DNA from: Acanthosepion esculentum | Lineage: Eukaryota > Mollusca > Cephalopoda > Sepiida > Sepiidae | Assembly (NCBI GenBank): GCA_964036315.1 | Contig: OZ038495.1 | Location: forward strand, 26,720,690 to 26,784,689 | Direction of reading: 5' to 3' | DNA: 64,000 nucleotides | Part shown: positions 25,901 through 38,300 of the stretch, piece by piece | Numbering within the stretch: the first letter of the stretch is position 1 | Layout: every line of letters begins with the position of its first letter | Made by a program: the position numbers and the translations under genes | Notes under the pieces: model-generated | The model's input: only the letters and a program-made list of their open reading frames with translations | Database searches by the model: none | Told to the model about the DNA's origin: nothing

Positions 25901-28900
25901 GATCGTCTAAGCGTGTATCACGCGTGGCTCATAACTGATGCTGATTATGAATCGAATGTATCATGTAAGAAAGATCGATACATGATCGCCTAAGCGTGTA
26001 TCACGCGTGGCTCATAACTGATGCTGATTATGAATCGAATGTATCATGTAAGAAAGATAGATACATGATCGCCTAAGCGTGTATCACGCGTGGCTCATAA
26101 CTGACTGACTGAAATTTGTATTATTTCTCGAAATGCATCTAAATTTAAATTACAATCTGATTCTGTTGTAATTCAATCATTTTCACTTCATTAAATGAGA
26201 TTAATGGATTTGTATCTGCTAGTGGATTCAGAAGTCAGGCATCAGTATTGGGCCGAATTAACTTAGATAACAATACTAAAATGCAAGCCCTGAAGCTTCA
26301 ACGTACAGTAGATTTCACATGGGGGCGTATCAGCTATCGATAACTGATCCATTCCTTTTCTGTATTTCTATTTTCTGTTATGTGTTTTGAAGATATGCAA
26401 GTTGAGACATCATGTAGAATCAGAAAACGACGGCATTCTTAATATATTCATTACTAATCGACTTGATTAATATCGATCACGATTTTGCTTTCTTTTTCAT
26501 TGTCATACCAGGACCACCATCAATATTGCCGATGGCTTGATATTTTAATAAATATTATGCTATCATCCTCATCGTCATCAGTGTATGTATTTTTAATATT
26601 CCGCTATGTTAATAAAAGAGTTATCGCAGACGCCTTTTTGGCAAAATATACTAAAAGCAAAATGAAGCCAGATAGAATATATGCAAGCAATTTCGACGTT
26701 ATGGTTTCTATTCATTATTAAGACAAAATTAATAAGCAGTGAATATATTTAAATAGATACGAAGATGATGCTGTTAGTATTGTTTATAAGCCAGCCATAA
26801 TTTACCGGCTATTTTGTGCTCGGAAAAATAATGTTTTCCTGTACACCAAATACTAATGTGTCCTGGGTATGACGATAAACTGCATTCGCGTCGTGGATAT
26901 GACGATAAACTACATCCAACAACAATGCCTCTGATGAGGAGGTTTTGAGGAGCGTGGAACCACCTCTTAATTGCTGATGTTCCCAGGTCCACCCTGACCC
27001 GGGGTGGTAACACCTGATATGGTTCCAGATGTGGGCAAATAGTTAACCCCAATCTGGGATTAAAACTCTATGAAAGTGTAAAAATAGGTTTTAATACCAG
27101 CAATACATTTTTGTAAAATATTATTATGATTTTTTGAAGAAAAAAATTATTACCAGCAATACATTTTTGAAAAAGAAAAAAAATATTACCAGCAATACAT
27201 TTTTGAAAAAAAATTACCAGCAATACATTTTGAAAGGAAAAAAATATTACCAGCAATACTTTTGAACAAAAATATTACCAGGAATAAAAATCCCGGCATA
27301 TAAACCTCAATGGGTTATTTAACCCATTGAGGTTGATATGCCGTAAACCAAACCAAACCAAACCAAGTACTAATATTAGCATTAGTGTCGCCATTGATAC
27401 ACTAACACTGAATGTAAAGACGAGATACACGCAATACTTTTGAACAAAAATATTACCAGGAATAAAAATCTCGGCATATCAACCTCAATGGATTATTTAA
27501 TCCATTGAGGTTGATATGCCGTAAACCAAACCAAACCAAGTACTAATATTAGCATTAGTGTCGCCATTGATACACTAACACTGAATGTGAATATGGAAAG
27601 ACGAGATACACGCCCGCAATAAATAAAACATTTAATAAGGCAAATACAACTTAACACATATTAAAAAGGTTTACACATGTCCCAAAACAAATGATTACTC
27701 CCACAGTTCAAATGACGAGAATGTTTGACAGAAGAAACGAAGAAAGAAATAAACATACCAGCCTTATGCTCTTTGACCGTCCTTAGTAAGGTGAATAAAA
27801 ATGACTTTTTATTCTATGCTAAGCTGTGGACGTATTGTCCATTTTCCACGTGCGTGGACGCCCTGGTGTTTATGAAGGTATTAACCGTTCCCCAAACGGA
27901 AGCAAAAAAAGGAAGAAAAATTCTACTCTCTAAAGAGGCAGAACTACTATGAGTTCAACCTAAGGGTAAGCAACTATTGTCTCCCTACAATGCTATTAGA
28001 CTTGCCTTTTATTATACATTTATATTTTTTAATTTTCAATTTTAAATGTGGGTAGAAAAGAGAAGAGTTTGTCTGCTTGTTGGCTCAGCAGAGAGCGATA
28101 TTGCTTCCAGTAAAATGATCTTTTTGACTATGAATTAGCCTGCTTGCTTGGTGGCTCAAGCGAAAGCGAGATAGCTTCCAGTGATAATTTTCTATTTTCC
28201 CATGAAGCAGTCTGCCTGCTTACAGGCTCAGGGTTGCACGAGATTGCCTCTTGCGATACTTTTCTTTCTTTCAAGGAATCGATCTGCGTGCTTGGTTGTT
28301 CAAGAGAGTGAAATGACCTCTGGTGATAATGTTCTTTTTTTTTTTATGAATACGTCCGGCTGCTTGATGGTTCAAAAGAAAGCGATATTTTCTCCGGTCA
28401 TAATTTTCTTTTCAACTGTTCCACTTGCTTCTTAGACTTTTCTAACGATAGCGACATTCATTGATTATTTACTTTTTCTGTCAATCTATTTGACTACTTG
28501 GTGCTTCAAACGTGAGGAAAATGACCTCTGATGATAACTATTTTTCCTCTACTTATTAGTTTTCATGTTTGGTTGTTCAATAATTTCGGTGATAATTTTC
28601 ATTTTTTCTATCAATCGGTCGTGTCTGCTTGGTGATTAAAACGCAGCTAACAGAATTGACCATGGGTAGCATCCTAGTTGTCTGCTTAGCTGGAGCATCG
28701 ACGTTTGTGACTGTAGAGGCCGATGCGGGAGTGACAGTCTGTTGCAGAGGTCGCATGTGTGTTCTGTCTCTGGTCTGTTGGAGCTTTCACTTTGCTTTCT
28801 GCGGGCCCACCTTTCTGTGGCGACTTGTGTCAGCTTCTCCTCCTCTGACTTGAGGTATTTGGTCAGGTGTTCTCTCACTTAGATCGCATGGCTGCCAGGC

Positions 28901-30698
28901 TCTCCCAGGACTCTGTGTTGATGTCCACAGCTTTCATGTCGCGCCTCACGACGCCGAAGTAACGCAGATGTTGTCGCCCGGCGGGTCTCCTTCCAGAGGC
29001 CAGCTCTCCATACAGCAGGTCTTTGGGGATGCAACCGTCTGGTATGTGGTGGACGTGGCCTAACTAACGGAGTTTGCGTTATATGAGCAGTATGTACATG
29101 CTGAGCAGACATGTTAGAGATACGAGAACAGTATTTGGCACCCTGTTCTGCCACGCTATTCCCAGGATGCGGCAGATGCTTTTCATGTGAAATGTTTTGA
29201 AGTTTGCCTAATCTTTTCATAATTCTGAAGATAATCTTTAGACATCGGGAATTTCTTAACACGGCATTTTGAAAAAAAGAAAAAAAAGAAGCTTATGTAG
29301 TCTTTGGTTGAAATGGCTCCATGTGCCGGTCCAGGAAATTTTTCTCCCCGGAATCGATCCTCCAAATCTATAAATCGACCATTCGGCCTTACATGGAGTA
29401 TTGCTGCCATATATGGTCTGGAGCCCCTACTGTTTGCCTCAGGGTTCTTGGTAAGATCCAGAGACGGATATGCAATGTAATTGGCCCTGATCTGTCATCT
29501 CGTCTGCAGTCTCTCTCTCACAGACGCGCCGTTGCCTCGCTCTGTCTTTTTCACAAATACTTTCACGGTAATTGGTCCGATGAGCTGCTTTCGCTGGTTC
29601 CCAGGCCTCATGAATTTAAGCGTCCTACGAGGCTGTCATCCCGGTCCAAACCCTTCACCGTTGAAACTGTTAGATGTAGACGTCTCTTCTACTCCAATAG
29701 CTTCATGTCTCGCACATATCGCATGTGGAACTCCCTTCCTTATTCCTGTTTCCCTGACAAATATAATCTCCAACTATTTAAGTGTAACGTCAATCGACAT
29801 ATCCAGTTGCCTTGATCTATCCACTTCCCTTCTCCACATCCTTTCCCCTTTCATTCCTATCTGCTCTCGCTCCAAATCTTCTGTAACCCCCTTGCCTTGA
29901 TCGATCCACTATCTTTCTCCACATCCTCTCCCTTACCACTCCTATCTGCTCTTCCTCCAAACCTTCTGTAACACCTTGCATGCTAGTGGCTTCCAGCTTT
30001 GCTTGGGGTGAAAAGCTTAAAAAGAAAATCATATTGCTTACTCTTTGCTTAAAAATTGACTGATTTCTAATCGGGAATTTTGTCTGAAATAACTTTTGCC
30101 TTGTTTTCTGTCGGTCGCGTAATCTTCAATCTTCTTCCAGTGTGGCTGCGTTCTGTAGTGTTACCGAATTTTCGTCTGGAAAGCAAAAACATCCACTCTC
30201 ATGTATGTCAGACTCACTGCTTGCACCTTTTGTTTTCTTTAGATTGTCTCATGACCTATGCATTGAATTCGTAACTTCTTGAACGCTTCCATCTTTCGGG
30301 CCATCAGCATGAAGCTCCATGTTCACCTCTTGTTCCTTCTCAGTTAATAGCGCCAACAAGTTATCTCTGTTCGGTTATCTGACTGACTTATCTGAACATA
30401 GTATGTGGGTTGAGTCTTACAACCTTCTTATCCTCTACTTCACATCTATTATTTTGACCTCAGTCCATAAAGGTTGACGTGTCCCACTCTCCCTCCAAGA
30501 ACAGCTCACCATAATAGATTTTAATGTGTCTCCAGGCATTGTGGCTTTTAGGTATTCCTTAATTCTAATTATAGAGAGTGGCAAGTCTCACTTTGACACT
30601 TTCTGCCACAACTGCATGAAACATCAGACACACAGTTGTTGACAATGTTTACGTTCAGTTGATGTTTTACTTTGTACGTGGAGAAAAAGACTTGCCAC

Positions 30699-30760
<62 letters not shown>

Positions 30761-31287
30761 GTTTTATGAAAAGGATTACGTCCAATAACTATTTTTATTA
30801 TAAACAGAGCATTTACTTAAATATTTGTAACTATAAAAATAACGTACAGAGATTAATATATATTAAAATAATTGTCGGACTTAATCCATTTCATAATATA
30901 TGTCGTTTGTTTACGTTAAGATATGCTTCGAACAGATATGAGCATTCGAGAAAAATCATGGGAAATTTGTTGTTTAAAAACAGTAATTGGACTTTGTTAA
31001 CCAGACGCTTCCTCTGTTGCTAAATGGTATAATACGTCAGGACTAATGATGGTTCCGTGTACGATACAGGTTCGATTCCTGTCGGAGGAAACATATTTTC
31101 TATGAAATTTCTCAGAAATTCAAGCTGGTAAATGTAGATAATACTATTATAAACAGAGCATTTACTTAAATATTTGTATCTATAAAAATAACGTATAAAC
31201 AGAAAATATATTAATATATATATATCTGGATAAGAGTTTTAGGTTTTGGCAAGTTGTCCGTTGGTTCCGTGAACGGTTTTTGTTTTT

Positions 31288-31351
<64 letters not shown>

Positions 31352-34300
31352 GAAATATAGTCTTAAGGTGTGCTATATTTATGGAATGATAAAGTGCTCA
31401 ATATCAGAGATAGAGCGTGTGTAAATATAAAAGTGAACATTGAAGTCAACACTTACAGGCGACAGTCTCTTTTATGCTAGACACAATCGTCAGGCCCGAA
31501 AAATATATGGTGCCATGGATAAATTGTCGTCTAAATTACGCAAAAAGGAAAATAAGACTTTAGTGTTTAAATGAGTCTTGTTGGTCTCTCGCTCAATTGC
31601 GTCCCACGCAGAATAATCAAACAGGTTGAAGATGGAGGGTTAGGTGGCCAGGGGTAAAGGGGGACGTGGTCGCAGAAATTGTTAACAGCTAAGACAAGGT
31701 TGTCCTGCTCGTGTGGCATAATTCAGACCCCTGTTGCCAGACATAGGATCTTCTTGCAGTCGCTCTCTTGACCTAGGGATTAGATATAGGCTTCCGTGTT
31801 GAGTCTGAGACCTTCACCAACAAATTCAGGAGTTCTTTTCTAATCAGAACTGTCAGAGTGAGTTTTCCAAGCTACTATATCTTCATAATCACCATTAGAC
31901 TCATCCAACTGTTTCGAGATCTTCTGCACTGTCCTGAGATTAGACAGTCTGAAAACATTCTGAAATATTTGTATTGAAGCTTCCGGTGCGAATGCCAAGC
32001 AGTACATCATGCAGTTTCCAAATTTCTGGTGGAGTGAATTGCTTCATGGTGCTCTTTTTCTTACAGAGAGTGCCCAACTGACCATACTATACTGTTTAGT
32101 CGACAAAAACAAACAACGTGCATGCGCGGAATAAAAAAAAAATAAAATGGCGAGAATGTACCCATCGCAGCTTGTATATATATATGTGAGACAGCCACAC
32201 AATGAAGTTAACATAAAAATAAATATTCATTTGATTCCAAGCATGAATTATGGTTGATTTTATAATTTTGTTGTTTATTCACATCATCCTCATAATGTTA
32301 CGAACACCAGTGGTCTTCTGTGCTTATTTTCAGTTGTACATGCAAGTAAATGTAATAATTTTAACAGAATCAAGTGTAATATAAAGCCATAGTGAATAAA
32401 ATTACAAAGAAAGACTTATACAAACTGTTTATAAACTGCTAGTAAGAAAGATAAAATAGATACATATCCCCAAATTTAAATATTTATTGGCATATACTTT
32501 TCCGTTGTCGAGGAGGACTGCTGGCTATAAGATTTTAAATGTGCAAGCATTTCGACCATTTTTCAGTTTATTTATATTTGTAAAATAACAGAAAGAAAAT
32601 ATAGAATCCATTTCTATTCCTGGCTTTCTGGGGATGATGTAAATAAACACCGAAACAACAGCACAACCTGTGTGTGTATATAAAATAGGGATTACCTAGA
32701 AGTAGGTTTTTAAGTTTCAGCCTTTAAACAGACACACAATTGGATATCAATGCTGTTTTTAAAAGAGAATATTTTTTATGTTTACATAACATCGGTTTAC
32801 ACATTTAGACGCATCTGGTTGCTGGACTATTATAAAATAATTTTCCATGTATTTCCATGCCTAAGTATAGCGTCCGACGTGAAAGCTATCATTGAGACCA
32901 CAAATAAGAAAAAAGTATTTTTCTACGATATGTAGAAACAAAGCAGTAAAACATTACCAAAGATAAAAAAAAATAATATCCCCTGACCAGTCAGTACAAA
33001 ATAAGTAATATTTTCAACCAATAATAGTAAAGTTAGCAAAAAAAAAAAGTAGTTTCTATATTCTGAAAATAGCTAAAAAGAATTCTGAACTATGTTAGTC
33101 AACCAACATTTTACTGACAATAAATCATCTTTTATCTTATACACATCAGAAAATTATGGACTTTAAAATTTTGCTCCTTGAACTTTAAATAATAAAAAAG
33201 AATGATCAAAACCTCTTTTTATTTCACGTGCCAAACAAACATTTCCGAAACACGTGCAAGCATTTGTACGACAAACTTCCATGCGTATTTTTTGCTGCAA
33301 AAATGAACAGCCAGAAAAAATATTCATACGTTATTCATCTACATCTTTGTGAAAATTAACTGAAACAAAACGAATAATTCCATTATTATCTACTTTTTTC
33401 GTCCTCTCCACGAAGTCGTTCCTTGCAGATTGACCACAGATTATCGATTGGATTTAAATCAGGATAGTTTCCGGGCCAGTCTATAGTACTTTGATTTGCT
33501 CACTGATAAGGCTTGCCAGTGTGTTCGTGCAGCGTTACAATTTTCGTACGCTTCCTTGGAGTAACGTCCATAGCAAACAATGGACGTAGGACAACTAATC
33601 GACAGTCGAGACAATTACTGTCTGGGCCTGATGAAAAACTGATGCAATCACGGATGCATATTTTTCAAGGCCAAACAAATTTCATCATACACACCGAAAA
33701 TAAATTCATATTAGTGCACACCACTGCAAATGGCCTAATCTGAGGAAAAATAGAAATCGATTACACCCTGTCACTCCAGTGGGTCTAAAACTGACCATAT
33801 GGTTAAAGAAAAGAAACTAAGGCGGTTGTTTCAATTAATTTGCACTGGGATGTATATGTACAAATAGTGCATCATATACAATTTTATTTGCTTGCTCGTT
33901 AAAAATCTCTTGTTCTATGTGTTCGTTTTAAATCCTTTTTAATGCAGTTAAGATTTGTTGCTTGATATCTAATTTGTTAAGCGCTACTGTGAAGGGAGGA
34001 AAGCTATGGGACCTTCTCTTCAATCGAAGTAAATTCTACTAAGTAGCTTGTAAGATGTTTTATTAATTAAAACTTGGCGAGATTCAACTTCAAAATTAAT
34101 AGCGTCACCTTACTTTTGAAACGAGAGCGTTTACTAAGACATGCAGGTTTGGTCGTAACATTGACGGACGTAGAAAGGCTTTAGCAGTGCTCCAACGTCG
34201 GCCATCTTGAACTGTTATTGCAGCCTCAGAAAAACCTGTAAAAGAAATAAGCAAATTATAAAGGATAACTTCAGAAACAATAACATAAGATAGGCAGGGA

Positions 34301-35063
34301 AAGTACACACGATTTACTGAAAAAAAAAGCAGCAAGAAATTAATGTGGTAACTGAGGTTTTTGTAATTTTAATTTTATATTACTGTCACCGGATGATTTT
34401 CAAGCGGAAAATTCACGTGCCAAGAGATTTCAAGAAATCGAAGGTTAGCGTTTCATATTTTCAAGAAATATATTAATTGGTTTTTATAGATTAGATTTTG
34501 TCTTTGATGTCGGTTTTGATAATAATTGAAGATATTTCGATCTTTTTATATAACATAAATAATACATTTCGCATTATTCTGAGAAAATACGAGAGGTGCT
34601 GAAAAGTTCTCATTATTCTGACTGTTATCCGCCCCTTGAGTTAAAGGAAAATAACTGAGACATCCGGAAGAAGCATGTTATATGGAACTAGAACAATCTA
34701 TCACAGTGGACGAAATAAAGGGTTCGGTTCGAAATTCCAATCACCTGAAGAAGGCCAGAGCGTACAAAGGACGAAACGTTGTGAATATGGCAATGGAGAT
34801 AGAGATAACAGTCCGAATAATGTAAATAATTATAATACCTCATCTCAGAGATATAGACAGATACAGTATTCTGAAGTTTGATCATTAAAGACCTGATTTT
34901 AGAAAGTGTTTTCAGATAAAAACTTTTCAGCAGCCCCTCTTAAATACAGCAATGATGTAATTATTAATAAGTGTGTATATTTTTGGGAGATCATGTATGG
35001 ATTCATCATAATTGACACCGTTGCAAATATTACACCACTGGATACGATTTAAACCAAATAATA

Positions 35064-35098
<35 letters not shown>

Positions 35099-35325
35099 CG
35101 GAGACTGTATGAGCAAAGTGGGTTGCCCGAACTGAAGGTGTTTCGAACTGAGCTCCACCTGCAAGGTTATGCACTGCCTTTACCACAACCTCTCAGCATA
35201 TCGCGTACATTTGGCTGTGATGCGTGTGTGTGGTATACACTTATCAGACTATTGGTCATGATGGATATAATGGGCTTCGTATATTTGGGCTCTAGTGCCA
35301 TTTTGTTGGCATGGAGCTTTCTCCC

Positions 35326-35386
<61 letters not shown>

Positions 35387-38300
35387 CCCGGTTACGGAGA
35401 TAGGACCTGTTACAATTCTATGGGACTACACAATACACACTGACAGAACAATCAAAGCCAACCGCCCAGACATTGTTATTAAAGACCACAAACAAAATAA
35501 GTGCCTACTTATTGATATGTCAGTCCCTGCAGACTGCAATGTATCTTTGAAGATATTCGAAAAACTGTCAAAATACAAGGACCTTGAAATAGAAATCTCA
35601 AAAATGTGGCACATGGGAACATCAACAATCCCTGTTGTAGTTGGAGCCCTTGGACTGGTTGGAAAAGATTCCAGTAGGCTGATTGAAGGGATCCCTGGAA
35701 GTCCATGCCTCAAAGAGATACAAAAAATTGTTCTGACAAGTACAGCCCACACTTTACGAAGGGCTTTATCTATGTAATTATTATTATTTTTTTCAGTGGA
35801 AAGTGTCATGATACCATTTCTAACATTAGGTCCCTGGGCGGGACCCGGAAAGAAATGTGTAAACGCCAGATATCAAAGAAAATAAAAATAATAATAATAA
35901 TAATAATCGTAGTGCCAACTTATACCAGGGACAGGTACAGAGAACAAGACGATATGAAAAGAGTTGTAGGTTCTATCGACAAAATAAGATATTTCAAACG
36001 GACCTCAGGAAGTTTTACATGAAAATTGGAGAAGAAGTAAAATAAAAAGCTGTCACGCTATTGAAGAAGTGCAAATATTTTTGGAGAATATTTGAACAAT
36101 CTAAGGGAATATAATCTCAATGCAGAGTGGATCAAACGATAACAAGGAAGAGTGAAGGATAAATTCTGTACAAGAATGGAAAAATATAACCAAGAATAAT
36201 GTTTGGTAAACTCTAACAAAATCCTCAAAATGTAAATCCCCATAAAATGACAAGGGAGGCAACTGTCACCTGTCATCAATCCATAAAACCATGGCACAAA
36301 CTTTATCAATGCTAATTAGTCAACCCAAGGAAATTCCTGAATGGATTAATGAAGATTTTATACATCTCTTACCAAAAACGGGTGAAACAGATGATCCCAA
36401 AAATTATAGGCCAATAACCCTAACCCTCCACCACATATAAATTGATCACCTCTATTTATTCTTTCGTCGAAGAAATCAATATTATTCCACTGAAACAGAA
36501 GGGATGTTGAAGAAGTTCATATGGTTGCAAAGATCAACTACTAATAAATAAAACGATCCTGGAAAATTGCAGGAAAAAAGGTAGAAATTGCAGTACATTT
36601 TGGACAGAATATTGTAAAACCTTTGAGAGTGTATCACTCTCTTGGATCCTTGAGGCTTTGGAAATGTACAAAGTCTCCTCGGTGATAGTAAATTTCTTTA
36701 TATATAGCATGGAACTGTGGAAAACAACGTTATACCTAAATCACAGCAAAGCCACGGCCACTTCCAATTGCCTGAATATCTGACGATTGATCTTTCAAGG
36801 ACACTCCCTGTCACCTCGTCTATCGTAACTATGGATACAAAGTAAACAAGAAAGTGCCGTATCCTGTCGGCACCCCCGCATTAAAAACAACAACAACCGA
36901 AAGAAGAAACTTCAACTAAAAGGACCGGATATGGCCGTGTAGCTGATTCAGCATAAAAAGGCCTCGAAAACAGACAAAAATATTACTAACTTTAGAAGCA
37001 TCTGACGCAGGGGTACGCGCAGTCATCGAGCAAGTTCCAGGGTAAACCATTCGCTTTCTTTTTGGCTAAACTCTCACCATCTCAAACCAAATACAGTACC
37101 TTCCCCAGAGAGCTACTAGTTATCTACTTAGCCATCAAATATTTCCGCCATCTGCTTGAAGTAAGAGATTTACTCATTTACACAAACCGCTGATGACGGT
37201 CATAAATAATAACTCGGACAAATATACATCTCGAGAAATTAGACATTTAGACTACATCTCGCAATTCTCCACAGACATACGCTGCATAAAAAGCAAAGTT
37301 GCAGATACACACCCAAGAGCTGACATTAACACACTCGGTGACAGCATACTGAGTCATGATTTAATAGCCGATGAAGAAAAGTAATACCCAACACTAAAAA
37401 ATACTCACAAACACTTCATTGAACTCCATCAACAAGAGTTTCTACTGTGATGTCACAGTAAACACCCCAGACCTTATATTTCTCTCACATTCAGGAAAAT
37501 TATCTTCAAACATGTACATGGATTTTAGCACACCAGTAAACAAGCTACGAGCAAGCGCATCAGCACATTCAGCAACACCGATGGTCGCTTCATATACATA
37601 CACATCGATATTATTAGACCTCTACCAATGTGTCAGGTTTACCAGTATCTGCTGACTATCAACGATCGATTTGCCTGATGGCTGACAGCTATCACAGTTT
37701 CCAAAGCGATTCTAAAAGACTGGGTTGCAACTTGTTCGCTGCTGACACTTGAGTTTGAACATAGATCGCCAGTGAGCAAACACAGGCGATCCCATTATTG
37801 AATTAAGTAGACCACGTGACCGTAGAAGAAACACATAAGTAGAAAGTCGCGTGATGTCTAATCGACCATTATTTCTATACTATCCCCTATTACTATTCGG
37901 ATCTACACTTCTATTCTATCCTCTATTACTATACGGGTCGCTATTCTCTACTCTATTCACTATAGTATTTCTCTATTCGGATCACTATACAGGTTACTAA
38001 TCGAGCGAGTATTATAGAGCAAGTACTATTAGTACGAGTGTTATTCGAGCGCGTCTGACATCAGTATTGTTCAACGGCATTACTATAGTTCTATCTGCGA
38101 TTACAAAGTCTCTAATACAACGAGCATTACGAAAGTGACAACGAGTGTTCGTTGGCATCACAAAACAATTTTTAGAATACCACAAGTAATCACGACCGAC
38201 CGCGTAGGACAATTTCCATCATCCCTATTTCGGGAATTCAACAATTTACTTGGCTCTAAACACATCACAACGCGCAAACAGTCTTAACGAAAAATTTCAC

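Larger units (their letters stand above)
14497..34113 (-). other. Intron 5, 19.6 kb
   Basis: The largest intron, expanded mainly by the 83-bp satellite. Stretches 15310-15950, 16140-18420, 26130-27060, 30040-30700, 31510-33380 and 33490-34110 hold no gene, RNA or repeat that I can name. Small reading frames in them lack family similarity. Confidence 0.75.

Noticed and set aside
19069..26106. CRISPR-like array
   Set aside because: The units are contiguous 83-bp copies with no unique spacers, in an intron of an animal gene.
26928..26945. CTCTGATGAGGAGG as a hammerhead core
   Set aside because: No GAAA block or pairing stem follows at the needed distance.
28181..28435. 84-residue frame as a gene
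   Set aside because: It is a translation of the diverged 71-bp tandem repeat.
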